In this document: positions 21,001 through 30,999 of the stretch, piece by piece | Layout: every line of letters begins with the position of its first letter | Position numbering within the stretch: position 1 is the stretch's first letter | Source of the DNA: Mactromeris polynyma | Taxonomy: Eukaryota; Mollusca; Bivalvia; Venerida; Mactridae | Direction: 5' to 3' | DNA length: 64,000 bases | Assembly: GCA_032209605.1 (NCBI GenBank) | Contig: JASFXZ010000035.1 | Span: 1,741,001-1,805,000, forward strand | Notes under the pieces: model-generated | What the model was told of the DNA's origin: nothing | The model's database searches: none | The model's input: the letters and a program-made list of their open reading frames with translations, nothing else | Made by a program: the position numbers and the translations under genes

Positions 21001-24000
21001 TAGGTACAATTAAATTGATGATTGATATTATCGATTAAATCTTCGTTATTTTCGTTATTTCATGCTTTGATTATATTTTCTTTATAATTTATCATTGCAG
21101 ATTGAGTTTCAACTTCGATGGACTTTGTTTTTTATGCTGGTAGTTATTGCTGGCATCGCTTTGCTGGGAGTAGCCTTGAGTAATGCGTGGGATGTTGATA
21201 TAAGAGTACAGGCTTTTACAATTGCATCCATTGCCGGCTGTGGAATAACCCTTCTTTTTACGGTCTTTGGGTCTATAAATCTTTCTAAATGTTCGGAGAA
21301 GTTTGGTCTGAAATTAACGCCACCTAGTAAAGAGTCGTTATTAACTGTTTTCAAAATGCATGGATATGTGATCCCAGTTATCTGTCTACATCAAATAGCA
21401 TGGGCTTTGGTGGGGTTGATAATACCAGAATTCCGTGCAACCGAAAAACCTGTGAGGATTGTCGCATTTAGTATTGGAGGATTTGTCGTCACTTTGCTGG
21501 TAAGTTTAACATTCTGTCCACATCTCTAAAGCGGCCCCTAGTTTAAGCAACACACTCTATTCTATATCAGTGTCAATATTTCTTGTAGTAAGAATGTACA
21601 ATCAATTTGACCACTCTAGAACAAAAGTCTCTGAATAACAACACAAATGTGTGTCTCAATAGGTTTCATAGCGCGTCGATTGAATGCTCATTGTTTTGGT
21701 TCCAACCTCTGTTACTCAGTCGACTATTATTGACGTCATTTCGAATAATACATGGTTTCGAATAGCCTATTTCATTTGGACGTGCCTTAAAAGATACATC
21801 GGAGCCGATATTTATTTCCGATTATACCAAATATCGGATAGAAGGTATTCGGATTGAAGGTATTCGGATAGACGAAGTCAAGAATGATCGTCTTTAAAAT
21901 TGTTACAGAATAAATTCGATATTTTGAAATAAAAAGGTATTAAGACGCTTCCATACTTTATTTTGATGTTTTTCATGTTTTTTTTAAGGGAATTTTGACA
22001 ACAGTTGTGTGTTTCAAACTCGTAAAATATAGTACCACACCAACCGAAAACAGGCGCGTGATGACGGCAACTTTGGTTTGTATTCAATTTTATAATAACA
22101 TTTATTTCAATAGTATGTTAAAGTATAAAGCATTTTGATTAATTTAGGCATCAATCTTGTACGCCATCTTTGGTTTCTCATCTTGCTACATTTGTACCAC
22201 TTATGCAATATTTTAGTTTGGAAAACTGAAGAAGATAACGAACAGTATATTGGTATAATTATTATGCATTGAAAATTTAGACTTTTCTCTTACCATAAAT
22301 TTTAATTATTTTGTATAGTTTGACATCTGCTGCTGTCTGTCAACATCTACTGCGAAGTTATTGTTCTGTTATTAACACCTCATTTCTAAATTCTTTGATA
22401 ACATATTTCCTCTGATTAATTGTCATCACACATCTATTATTATATCTGAACTGTTAATTTATTATCAAAGCTCTTAAGGTCACACATCTATTGTTATATC
22501 TGAAATGAATATTTATCACCAAAGCCCTTAAGGTCTGGCTTCTTACTTATCTTTGTTTCATGTGTGTATAAATACATGTAACTTTATATGCTACACAGAA
22601 ATAAGAATTCATGCAAAGGAGTACCTTTAATTTACATTTAACTGGAGTACCAGAAATTGCATTTAGGTTATTTTATTTTAATATTCACTGGAGTACTAGC
22701 TTGATATACATATTGGAAAACCATAACTTTAGATTAATATGTATAACTGTATATGACTGGATTTACAGGCATTGTTTACGTGTGCGAATAAATAGAAATA
22801 CAAACAGAAGGACTTTATGAATATGTTCTAACGATCACTACAATCCATACGTACACAGAAAATCTACAGAAACTACTTCATAAAATATACAGTCTTGTTA
22901 CACATTTATCCGGGTGACCATTTTTGCTACGTGTCTGCCGCCACTTTGCAGTAAGTGGACAATTTGCGTAGATGCTCGCCAAAGACTGTTCAACATGCGT
23001 AGTTAAAACATGCCTGCTGCCTCTGTAGACTGAATAGGAATCCGTTGTTCTGCAGCAATGGGTTCGGTCCTCAATATTGAAAAAAGTCATGTGTTATCTG
23101 CCCTTTATGTGACGCCTACTGCAGAGTAGAAAACGATGCACTATGGTCACTTGTAGTGTTCAGCTTTTTAGTACATGTGTATTGAGGAAATATTTTCAAC
23201 GTAGATCTGACTGTTCAGGGCATTACTTGATTAGACGGTTGACATTTTCTCCATTATTGACATTGACGGTTATGTTGCCATATTATCGAAATGTATGTAT
23301 TAATTGTGCCAATTTCAGCTTTTATGCCTATAATTGATGTTTTATAAAGACTGCATTCCCAAATGACCACACAACACAACCAACGTCTTTTTTATTTCAA
23401 AATTTCAGGTTAATGTACACAAAGCATGGTCACTTTTGTTCTTCATTTGCAATGTGGCTGGGACCGGACTGTACATTGCAAGTATTGGCTCCATGAGTGA
23501 CGAGAGTGAAAGTGGTGCATGGGCGGTCACATCTCCATTCTATATGGTTGCAAATTATGTTCTATCACTCCTTGGAAACATACTGTTAGGATATTTGATG
23601 GTTACAGTGGTGCATTATGAACAATACGTCAATGTGCTTGGTTTAAATGGGAAACCAGCCGCGGCTAAAACTAACAACGCTCCTGCTAAAGCCAATAATG
23701 CCGGCAATGGGGCAACAGCTAAGAAAACTGAAAACAAACCTGCAGCAAAAGCAGGCACTGCAAGTGGAAATACGAACGCCAAGACAGCTGGGACTAAACC
23801 TGCAACAAAAGCTGCTCCCAAGGCATCAGCCACTGCAGCAAAACCTACAGTTAGTGTTACTGAAGCATCGGGCTCTAACATCAATGCAAACCTACCTTCA
23901 ACCAGTGGGGCCACTGGGACGTCCAGTGCTGCCCCTGATATCGTAGACATCAAGGAAAGGAACAGACTGCTACAAGAGCAGATTGTGTTACAGAAGCAAT

Positions 24001-24185
24001 TGAATGATCTTCGACAGCAACAGATACAAATGCCTGCCGATTCTGTACTTTACAATTGTAATAATGTGCAAATTGGACCTGTTGTTCCCCCTGGTATGCC
24101 ACCGGTTTACACTGTAGAAACACCTAGCAACCCAGCTCCTCCTAGTTACGATGACGTGACGTCATATCCAGAGAAACCCCAATGA
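18083..24185 (+). CDS. Eight-pass membrane protein family, copy 2 (complete)
   Basis: Exons are start 18083-18092, A 19221-19414, B 19975-20055, C 21101-21499 and D 23409-24185. The phases agree throughout, giving 486 residues starting MAQAQTLTEEL. Predicted helices lie at about 15-42, 50-81, 100-123, 131-153, 184-207, 212-230, 236-257 and 268-294. No signal peptide is needed. The tail (295-486) is Ala/Lys/Asn/Thr-rich with a coiled coil (ERNRLLQEQIVLQKQLNDLR) and PPSYDDV, consistent with a cytosolic C-terminus that a WW-domain protein such as a Nedd4-type ligase could bind; this is inference. All donors are GT, and exon C has the strong CTG|GTAAGT where copy 1 has GC. An in-frame ATG at 19211, just before exon A, is a possible alternative start. 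The function is unknown. I could not match it to a named transporter or receptor. Confidence 0.85.
18912..19190. repeat. 24-bp minisatellite in front of exon A, copy 2
   Basis: About eleven units of GACGTAGCGGTACACCGTATAAAT, more diverged towards the right. One unit reads CCGATGCGCCGTTTAAT, which links it to the 56-bp array at the same place in copy 4. It ends about 30 bp before the exon A acceptor. Confidence 0.9.
19221..19414 (+). CDS. Copy 2 exon A
   Basis: The acceptor is ATGTTTACAG and the donor TGG|GTAAGA. The encoded residues run QTLTEELAAIKVHAG to VIGGFVCGLW, with TM1 and most of TM2. It differs from copy 1 mainly by hydrophobic swaps. Confidence 0.9.
19535..19620 (+). repeat. R1 fragment in intron A-B of copy 2
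   Basis: Only GGAAAGCCACATACATxxTTGAATGCCTCCCCACACAGA remains (given here in part), in the place where copy 1 keeps a longer piece. Confidence 0.5.
19975..20055 (+). CDS. Copy 2 exon B
   Basis: The acceptor is ATGTTTTCAG and the donor ATG|GTACAG. It encodes AIFSGICYVALSYKGKAQNG then KQLYIRM, the end of TM2 and a basic loop. Confidence 0.9.
20128..20322. mobile_element. MITE-like element (GAGCGCCGCT family), worn, copy 2
   Basis: The interior matches the copy 1 element (CCTCATATGGCAATATGAAA, GTGACGTCACGATG), but the left terminus has been deleted and the right end reads GAGGTGCTTATG. Confidence 0.5.
20512..20798 (+). repeat. E300 interspersed repeat, copy 2 intron
   Basis: It matches 5664-5979 from GGxCACAATTTGAAGGTTAAG to AGTACGGCTGCGCCG and contains ATATGCAAATAGCAAAACC. 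An internal deletion removes the stretch around CGGTTGAAGAGAAATTGC. Confidence 0.6.
21101..21499 (+). CDS. Copy 2 exon C
   Basis: The acceptor is TATCATTGCAG and the donor CTG|GTAAGT. The 133 codons carry TM3-TM5 and the start of TM6. The exon ends FSIGGFVVTLL. Intron retention gives a stop at 21527-21529, 10 codons into the intron. Confidence 0.9.
21735..21885. mobile_element. Worn MITE related to 16067, copy 2
   Basis: It contains AATAATACATGGTTTCGAAT, GGACGTGCCTTAAAAG and ATATTTATTTCCGATTATAC. It matches 6885-7045 in copy 1 and was inherited through the duplication. Confidence 0.5.
22380..22535. repeat. Short tandem repeat in intron C-D of copy 2
   Basis: Two to three diverged units share CACACATCTATTxTTATATC and CAAAGCxCTTAAGGTC. 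It occupies part of an intron otherwise without recognised content (22090-23400). Confidence 0.5.
23409..24185 (+). CDS. Copy 2 exon D
   Basis: The acceptor is AAAATTTCAG. It opens VNVHKAWSLLFFICNVAGTG (TM7), then SPFYMVANYVLSLLGNILLG (TM8), then the low-complexity tail, coiled coil and PPSYDDVTSYPEKPQ end. It has the same length as copy 1 (777 nt). Confidence 0.9.
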   Translation, partial: VNVHKAWSLLFFICNVAGTGLYIASIGSMSDESESGAWAVTSPFYMVANYVLSLLGNILLGYLMVTVVHYEQYVNVLGLNGKPAAAKTNNAPAKANNAGNGATAKKTENKPAAKAGTASGNTNAKTAGTKPATKAAPKASATAAKPTVSVTEASGSNINANLPSTSGATGTSSAAPDIVDIKERNRLLQEQIVLQKQLNDLRQQQIQMPADSVLYNCNNVQIGPVVPPGMPPVYTVETPSNPAPPSYDDVTSYPEKPQ

Positions 24186-24822
24186 GTGTAACGTCATTTG
24201 TTCTCGTGACTGCAATATATTTCGTGTGTTAAATCTGTTTTGAATGGTCAGACAATTATAAAACTGACAAATTAAATATTACTAGTACTTTTGAAAGATT
24301 ATTAATATTGCTGTCAGAAGTTTGATATGTGTAAAGAACACATGTGCTTCATTTAATGTACAATTATTTGTCAAAAAGTTTCCAACTATGATAGCATATT
24401 TATGTCACCAGTTAACTACTTAAATTAATTAGATTATTATGTGGTTATCAAGATTAGTATCGTGATAAATTTTCATACCAGATAAATATCTAAACACGAA
24501 AATATTTCTGATAGTGCCCACAATTTCAATAAATATGCATTATCACAGAATACATTTATAATGTATTTCTCAGTATTTGACGAAACAAACATTTGTTTTA
24601 TCATAAAATTTAAAAAAACAAGAGGATGCTTTTACTAGTTGTGTCTCTTAGTCATATGACTAAACACGATTGATTTAAACGGTTGTCATGACAATGATTC
24701 TTATTTATGATGTGTTAGACTATGTAACAACAATACTGGATGAAGCCCATTAAGAATGTTCGGATGAGTCAGATACATCTTTAATAGATTGTTTGAATGA
24801 TCGATTGCTACTTCATATGTGA

Positions 24823-24828
24823 AATAAA
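24823..24828 (+). terminator. Polyadenylation signal, copy 2
   Basis: AATAAA follows CTTCATATGTG as in copy 1. An insertion of about 300 bp in the 3' UTR pushes it about 640 bp from the stop. Confidence 0.5.
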
Positions 24829-24864
24829 ACTATTTATAAATATATGTGTTGACGTTTTCTGGAA

Positions 24865-25085
24865 ATGACGTTCGATTCCCAATCTTGAGGTAGTAAGTTC
24901 GAAAAGCGGGCGATTCCAATGTTCTTCTGTGACAATTTGACTGAAGGCAATGCATCCAAAGTCAATTGTTCTCCACTCTTATTTATGTGTAGAAGATGGC
25001 AGAAGCGGTTGGTAACAAAGGAGCACTGTGTAGGTCAACTGACCGCCGTATATGACTGTTATTTTCTCCCCACGGTTGGCCTATT
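24865..25085 (+). mobile_element. SINE (type B) remnant downstream of copy 2
   Basis: AAGTTCGAAAAGC (worn B box), TTTGACTGAAGGCAATGC, CCAAAGTCAATTGTTCTCC and GTAGGTCAACTGACCGCCGT match the remnant after copy 1, so this insertion is older than the duplication. The end resembles the tail of the SINE at 48931. Confidence 0.55.
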
Positions 25086-25999
25086 GTTGCCAGGGTTCTT
25101 GATATGTCTTGTGATGTATTCCATCCATTGAACCCCCCCCCCCCCATGTTTGTCCTCCTTGATGTTGATTACTGTATCTTTGCTAATATTCAGTAGAATG
25201 GTCCTGTCAACCCTCACACAGTCAGTGTCATGTAATGACTATAATTTTACTTTTAATAAAAGTGTTAAGTACTCCGCTGAGATATTTACGATAATACAAT
25301 TGCATATGAATATATCAAATATAAATTTGACACAAAGACAGTTCAATATGCCTTAATGCTTCTACTAAATGTCAGCGCAAAATACAGCCAATCTATTGAC
25401 ATTTAACCAATTACTGTATTATTCGTTCCATTTTCTGTAATTCGGCAAGGATGTTACTCCTTACCAAAGTTGAAAAAAAAATTATTTTACATACTTTAAT
25501 TACATAATACACATGTAATACCGCTAAAATACGATTTCTGACCTTTAAGAGAGTTCAACTTATTACAATATCTTAACAATATTTATCAACATCGAGCAGT
25601 ATAGTTCGGATTTTATTTTCTACATCCATCAGGGCAACTTGTGCTCTCTTTTGTCTCGACTCCAGTATGTAGATGGATGAATATCAGTATGTGTATGATG
25701 TACTCATGGTGTGTAATCATTGCTTATAAAGTTATTTGAGGTCGGTTTAAAGTACAATCAATCAATAAGTTTACCCGTTTCTCTTAGCTACGTTTCAGGT
25801 AAACAAACTATGACATCGATGTGTGTTTTTTCCAATAAGACAGACAGGTTAAAGGTTCAAATTCTAGTGGTTTATCGACCGTCTATCGGGGTTTAAATAT
25901 GTAAATTCTGCCTTATTGCGAAATACACATTTATATTACGTTGTATTTAACTAAGTGATATCGGTTTCTGTAATCCTTCAAAATAACTGCGGGTAAGTA

Positions 26000-26390
26000 A
26001 AGCGTAATTTAAAATTATCTTACAAAAAATGTAATTTAATTTATACATAAACTTGGATAGTGTTATATGGACGTTCGGCACCTTATATTATTCTGACAGT
26101 GCATGAGGCAGAAATAAGAAATTAAACTGAATATAAATTTTTCACCAGAGTTTACTGTATAAATATTTATCGCTTACTGGTTTGTCATAATTATTTGTAA
26201 TTGTTTGTTTTGTTAATAGAACGTTTATTACAATGTACATAGTCGACATTTACTAACAAATACAGAATATAAACACACATATATAGTAATAATGTACTTA
26301 AAACCCCAGTATTTTTACTGACAGTTCCAAGACTGTTATTCGCTGTATGGTTATTATTTCTGTTTGTGTTTTGAATGTGTTTCCCTTTCC
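26000..26390. other. AT-rich DNA in the former intron 1 of copy 3
   Basis: It lies between the dead start exon and the first R1 insertion. No exon A remnant, minisatellite or known repeat is visible. Confidence 0.4.
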
Positions 26391-26394
26391 CCTG

Positions 26395-26690
26395 TGCAAT
26401 TATGTCACTTTATATAGTGTTCAGGTTATTGCCTGTCCAGTTTCGGCCAATTGCCGCCAGCTGTCTTGACTTGTCCTGTGATCTTTTCCATCCATCACTG
26501 TCCACTTTGATTCTCCTAGTTATTCCTTATGGTCTGCTAGGCCATTCATTGTGCGTCTGTTCCTTAACATATGTACCCCTTACCCTCCTTAAGTGCCTTG
26601 TGTTTTGTGGATTGTTGTTTTCCCGGAGGTTTGCGTGGGGAGGCAATGTCTCGTGTATGTGGTGTTCCATGTAGCTACTCTCTCTGTTAA
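26395..26690 (-). repeat. R1 interspersed repeat, near full length
   Basis: On the minus strand it begins with GCTACATGGAACACCACATAC-like sequence and passes through GCCTCCCCACGCAAACCTCC, GACAAGTCAAGACAGCTGGC and GGCAATTGGCCGAAACTGG to a CAATAACCTGAACACTATA end. It is one of the better preserved copies. Confidence 0.65.
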
Positions 26691-27134
26691 CAAAACTTAT
26701 AAGTGTGCGGGTATAAATATGACCGAATCTTGGTCAATATTAGTCTGATCTTGCCGGAATTTTCAACAAATATAGCGTAGATACCTGACATGATATGTTA
26801 TATAATATTCATGTCATAAATACCCAATTTGAACAAATAAAATCAGTAGGAGTATCATAATCTACACATAGCCAATACCCAATATACAAACTTTTGTGTA
26901 GAAATGTTAATCAATAAAAGAATAATTCGTCATTAAAAAGGTGCACACTTACAAGTTTTGTTAAGTATATACCGTACATGTATAAACGCACAATATAAGT
27001 TCAAATGTATCAAAATTACATAAATAATTCTCAACAAAAACACAAATATATAATTATACTATTTACATTAAACGTTAATATAAATAGAAAATTAATATAA
27101 ACCTAAGGTCTATCAAGGTATGTTTATTTTGTGT

Positions 27135-27800
27135 TTCTGACAAGCTACTCTCATTCCCGACCGCCCAGTCATCTTAGTTGATTGAGCGTTTGTCTGTCAG
27201 CCGGTATGTCTATATTTGATTGCCGTGATTTGCAGGTCATGTCCTTCTGTGACATTTGGCTACTTTCGGTATAATGTTGCCAGCTGTAATGACTTGTCCT
27301 GTATTCCATCCAGTATATCATCCTCCTTGTTGTCCTCTTTGATTCTCCTAGTTGTCCCTTATGGTCGACCAGGCCATTCATTGAGCATCTGTTACCGTAC
27401 GTATGTACGCTTGAGCCTCCTCAACTGCCTTATGTTTTATGGATAGTTGTTTTCCCGTTGCGTTTATTTATCGTCGCCACCGGTTTCCCATATAGGCGAC
27501 ACCTCCGGAAGAATGTTAGTCATATTAGATTGTTGGAGGATAGTGCATGATACAGGAGATGCCCCAGTTCCAGAAGCACTCCTGGTTCTTTTACGTGCTC
27601 TATGTAAAGCATCATACACGGAACCTCGGTTTTTAAAGTCTCGTCCGAAAGACGGTTAGTACTGTCAGTGATGGAGCGGGGAATCGAACCTGCGATCACT
27701 GGATTACAAGTCCAGCGCGTTACCACTGGACTACGGATCCACTACGTAGGTCTGTGTGTAGAGGCATTGTATTATGTATGTCACGTTCCCTGTAGCATCT
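27135..27800 (-). repeat. R1 interspersed repeat interrupted by a SINE
   Basis: R1 sequence runs 27135-27458 and resumes at 27736-27800 (GGTCTGTGTGTAGAGGCATT, ACGTTCCCTGTAGCATC). The break coincides with the type A SINE, so the SINE is the younger insertion. Confidence 0.65.
27459..27735 (-). mobile_element. tRNA-derived SINE (type A), nested in R1
   Basis: The tRNA-like head on the minus strand (about 27735-27670) keeps an A box TAGTCCAGTGGTAACGC, a paired anticodon arm with loop CTTGTAA (Thr-type TGT) and a B box GGTTCGATTCC. The body matches 3551-3852 through CGAGTxxTTxAAAAACCxxG and CTGGAACTGGGxCATCTC to GGCGACGATAAATAAACGC. The acceptor stem is not paired, so this is not a working tRNA gene. 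Confidence 0.8.
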
Positions 27801-28820
27801 TATTCGTACAACCAGTATTGAAATTATAAGAATATTTCTCTGGCTTCCGGTACGGATAGAAATATCCGGCACAAGCGTTACTGCTTTGGTGGGAACGAGG
27901 CTCTGCTTCAATATCTAAATATGTGTATATTGGGTTGTACGTGTTTATCGTGCTTTTGAAGAAAAAGCCTTAAAACAAGAAGCTGCACAAATGAATTTTC
28001 TTGGATCTATCCTGGAAATTTATATATTCGTCAATTATTCTATACTAGCGTGATTTCGGGTAATTCCGACATTCGTCTTATACCGTCACCCTTAATGTTT
28101 TAATACATGCATAGAATTAACCTGTTCTAATTTACATAATTTAGTTGAAACGATGATGACGTATACCAATGTGACGTCACGAATTTATGCACGCGTCTAA
28201 ATCGCTCTTCCTTTTTTTTTTTAAATCATCCGAGTTTAACAACTATTAAGTTGAATAATTGAAAAAAAAATTGGCGCTTTTAGTAGTATTTAAGGCACTA
28301 TAGTATTTAAAATTTGTATTTAAACATCACACGTTCAAATTTCTTCGACGAAAGATGTATATACAATGGTGTCGGAATTACCAGACAAATAAAGTACTAA
28401 GAGGCTAAATCCGACTGATGCACATGAGAGGTTTCCTTCAAGCTATGACCGCCACTGCATATCATTATATTCCATATTCAGTACAAACTATCGCCAAAAT
28501 CCACTCCAATAATGATACAAGCCTTTATAAATGTTAAATCTTTAGAAATATTTCATTTTAATTAACAAATCAATAAAACTTTATAACGGTCCGACTCAAT
28601 ACTGCAAAGACTAACAAAGGTTGATCAATACTGTGAATACCGCACAAAGACCAACAAAGGCGTTATGAAGTTAATAAAAAGAACCTCATTGTACAGATTA
28701 TGACTGATTATTCATACAAAACAACGAAATATTATCATTCCCGCAATCTTCGTCTGTCCGCCCGAGACATTTTGGATTTTGGTGTCTGACGATCTAGATT
28801 TATACGTACTTGAAGGAATT
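27800..28820. other. AT-rich DNA before the copy 3 exon D remnant
   Basis: It holds poly-T and poly-A runs and a small duplication around 28605-28660 (CAAAGACxAACAAAGG twice). No exon was seen. Confidence 0.4.
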
Positions 28821-29859
28821 GAAACAGAACATGGACATGGGCACTCGTAGGTTTAAATATGGTTGGGACCGGACTGTATATATCAAATATCGCAACACTG
28901 GCGAGTGGTCGCTCACATCTCCATTGTATATGGTTGCAAATTATGTGTTCTTACTTCTTGGAAACGTGCTGTTGGGATATTTGTTCCTTGCAGTGGCTCA
29001 TTATGAACAATACGGCAATGAGCTAGGTTTCATTTTGAAACTAGTTCCGGCTAAAAAAAATCGCACCTGCTATAGCAAATACTGCCGTCAATGGGGGAAC
29101 AGCCAAGAAAGTTGAGATTAAACCTGCAGCAAACACCGGCAATGGCAGTACATCAGCCAAGGCAGCTGCTACAGCAGTTAAACCTACAGTTAGTGTTACT
29201 GAAGCATCGGGCTCTAACATCAATGCAAACCCACCTACAACAAGTGGGGCCACTGGGACGTCCAGTACTGCCCCTGAAATCGAAGAGGTCAATGAAAGGA
29301 ATAGACTGTTACAAGATCAGATTGCGTTACAGACGCGTTTGAATGATCTTCGACAGCAACAGCTACACGCTCCTTCTGACCTTGTTCTCTACTGTGGTAA
29401 TAATGTGCAACATGGACCTGTTCCCTCTGGTTTGTCACCAATTTACACTGTAAAGCCTAGAGCTCCACCTAATTACGAAGAGGTGACGTCATATCCGGAG
29501 AAACCCCACTGAGTGTTATTTGTAACATACGTTTTTACGGCATAACCTTTCCATAGTGCCTTCAACCGGTCTAGTGTGTTAAATCAATTTTGAAACACGT
29601 TAAACCGCTCTTGCAGCAAATTTGTCATGTTGCAAATACTTCTAGTTGCTTTCTGAAGTCTGACAACTGTACAGAATACATGAGCTCCATTTAGTGCATT
29701 TCGTCATGACTTTACAAGATTAGTGTATATATGTATGTATCTTCTGGGCGTTTCTTCATTCTGATATAATTTGAGATTTAAAGAATAAAAATGAGCAGTT
29801 ATTGTTTGATAGAATTCAACCAGGACGGTTAAGTAGTCAATGGCAAATATACCGGACTC

Positions 29860-29925
29860 TTAATCCAGAGATTCTTTTCCCGTCAAATGTGATATTCTTC
29901 TGTGATCTTCTGTGTAAATATTTAT
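29860..29925 (+). mobile_element. Possible type B SINE remnant downstream of copy 3
   Basis: CCGGACTCTTAATCCAGAG looks like a tRNA anticodon arm and is followed by TGTGATATTCTTCTGTGATC, like the start of the type B remnant near 24915. Its place about 350 bp after the stop fits the remnants behind copies 1 and 2. Confidence 0.35.
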
Positions 29926-30257
29926 AAAGTTTGTAGAGCAAATTATTCTGGTACATTGTTTGTGATTGTTCATTTGTATATGTAAATTGTCTAAAGCAAA
30001 ACGTTGTGTAACTTGTTTATGATGGTGCACATGTGTTAATAAATTGTCTAGAGCACAATGATCTAGTTAATTGTTTGTGATTGCGCATGCGTGTAATACC
30101 ACGAGAAGAAGGACCATCTCTCAATTACGAGTCTGATGGATGGTGACTAATATTTAGTGTAAAATGTATGATAATGTTTTATGAGTGCTGAACGTTTTTG
30201 TGTCCAATTTCCCCAGGGATTTGAGTGTTATATCAGATCTGGGAATAATCATAACGT

Positions 30258-30655
30258 TTGGAGTGTGGAGTGTGAGTGTGGAGTGTGAGTGTGGAGTGTG
30301 AGTGTGGAGTGTGGAGTGTGGAGTGTGGAGTGTGGAGTGTGGAGTGTGGAGTGTGGAGTGTGGAGTGTGAGTGTGGAGTGTGAGTGTGGAGTGGAGTGTG
30401 GAGTGTGAGTGTGGAGTGTGGAGTGTGGGGTGTGGAGTGTGGAGTGTGGAGTGTGAGTGTGGAGTGGAGTGTGGAGTGTGGAGTGTGGAGTGGAGTGTGA
30501 GTGTGGAGTGGAGTGGAGTGTGAGTGTGGAGTGTGAGTGTGGAGTGTGGAGTGTGGAGTGGAGTGTGAGTGTGGAGTGGAGTGGAGTGGAGTGTGAGTGT
30601 GGAGTGTGAGTGTGGAGTGTGAGTGTGGAGTGTGGAGTGGAGTGTGGAGTGTGGC
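30258..30655. repeat. GAGTGTG heptamer array
   Basis: About 400 bp of GTGTGGA units with 5- to 14-bp variants (GAGTGTGAGTGTGGAGTG). It is strand-asymmetric, with almost no C on the plus strand. The two overlapping minus-strand ORFs of TLHTPHS repeats are artefacts. Confidence 0.95.
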
Positions 30656-30708
30656 AGTAAAGCACAATAACTATTCCCAATCTCATAATTACCACAATAT
30701 CAGAAAAC

Positions 30709-30997
30709 AAGAAATATATTGAAAAAAGATGGTCGGCGCAATTTGAAGTTAAGATGTGTTGTGCAACTTAATAAAATTCCGAGATGTTACGATTGCTGGT
30801 CACTCAATATCCAAAATGGAAATTCAGTGGATTTTGGTGAGGTTACGTCCCTTTATCGAAAGATTAACCCATCCAGGTCAAGGTTATAAACGTTGTTCGG
30901 TTAAAGAGAAATTGCATTGTCGGTTAACGTAAGATTCGATTGGTGTACACAACACTGATATGCAAATAGCAAATACATGTTAGTATGGCTGCGCCGG
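30709..30997 (+). repeat. E300 interspersed repeat, intergenic copy
   Basis: Starts AAGAAATATATTGAAAAAAG and ends TTAGTATGGCTGCGCCG, about 50 bp after the heptamer array. This copy is outside any gene of the family, which supports its being an independent repeat. Confidence 0.65.
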
Positions 30998-30999
30998 AA

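Larger units (their letters stand above)
25908..29512 (+). pseudogene. Eight-pass membrane protein family, copy 3 (pseudogene)
   Basis: Remains in order are the promoter block CTGCCTTATTGCGAAATAC (25908-25926), a start exon 25983-25992 reading ATA ACT GCG G with intact donor GTAAGT, and an exon D remnant 28825-29512. Exons A, B and C were not found; R1 and SINE insertions fill the gap. The exon D part has a deletion of about 19 bp near 28895 that shifts the frame before GEWSLTSPLYMVANY, and a second shift at the A-run near 29055. The C-terminal coding (SGATGTSSTAPE, RLLQDQIALQTRLNDLRQQQ, APPNYEEVTSYPEKPH) is still recognisable. It is closer to copy 4 than to copies 1 and 2. It cannot make the protein. 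Confidence 0.8.

Noticed and set aside
27670..27735. A tRNA-Thr(TGT) gene
   Set aside because: The anticodon and T arms look right, but the acceptor stem does not pair and the body continues as a SINE shared with 3551-3852.
30233..30710. Two overlapping minus-strand ORFs of TLHTPHS repeats
   Set aside because: Both are frames of the GAGTGTG heptamer array. Strong strand asymmetry in simple repeats removes stops by chance.
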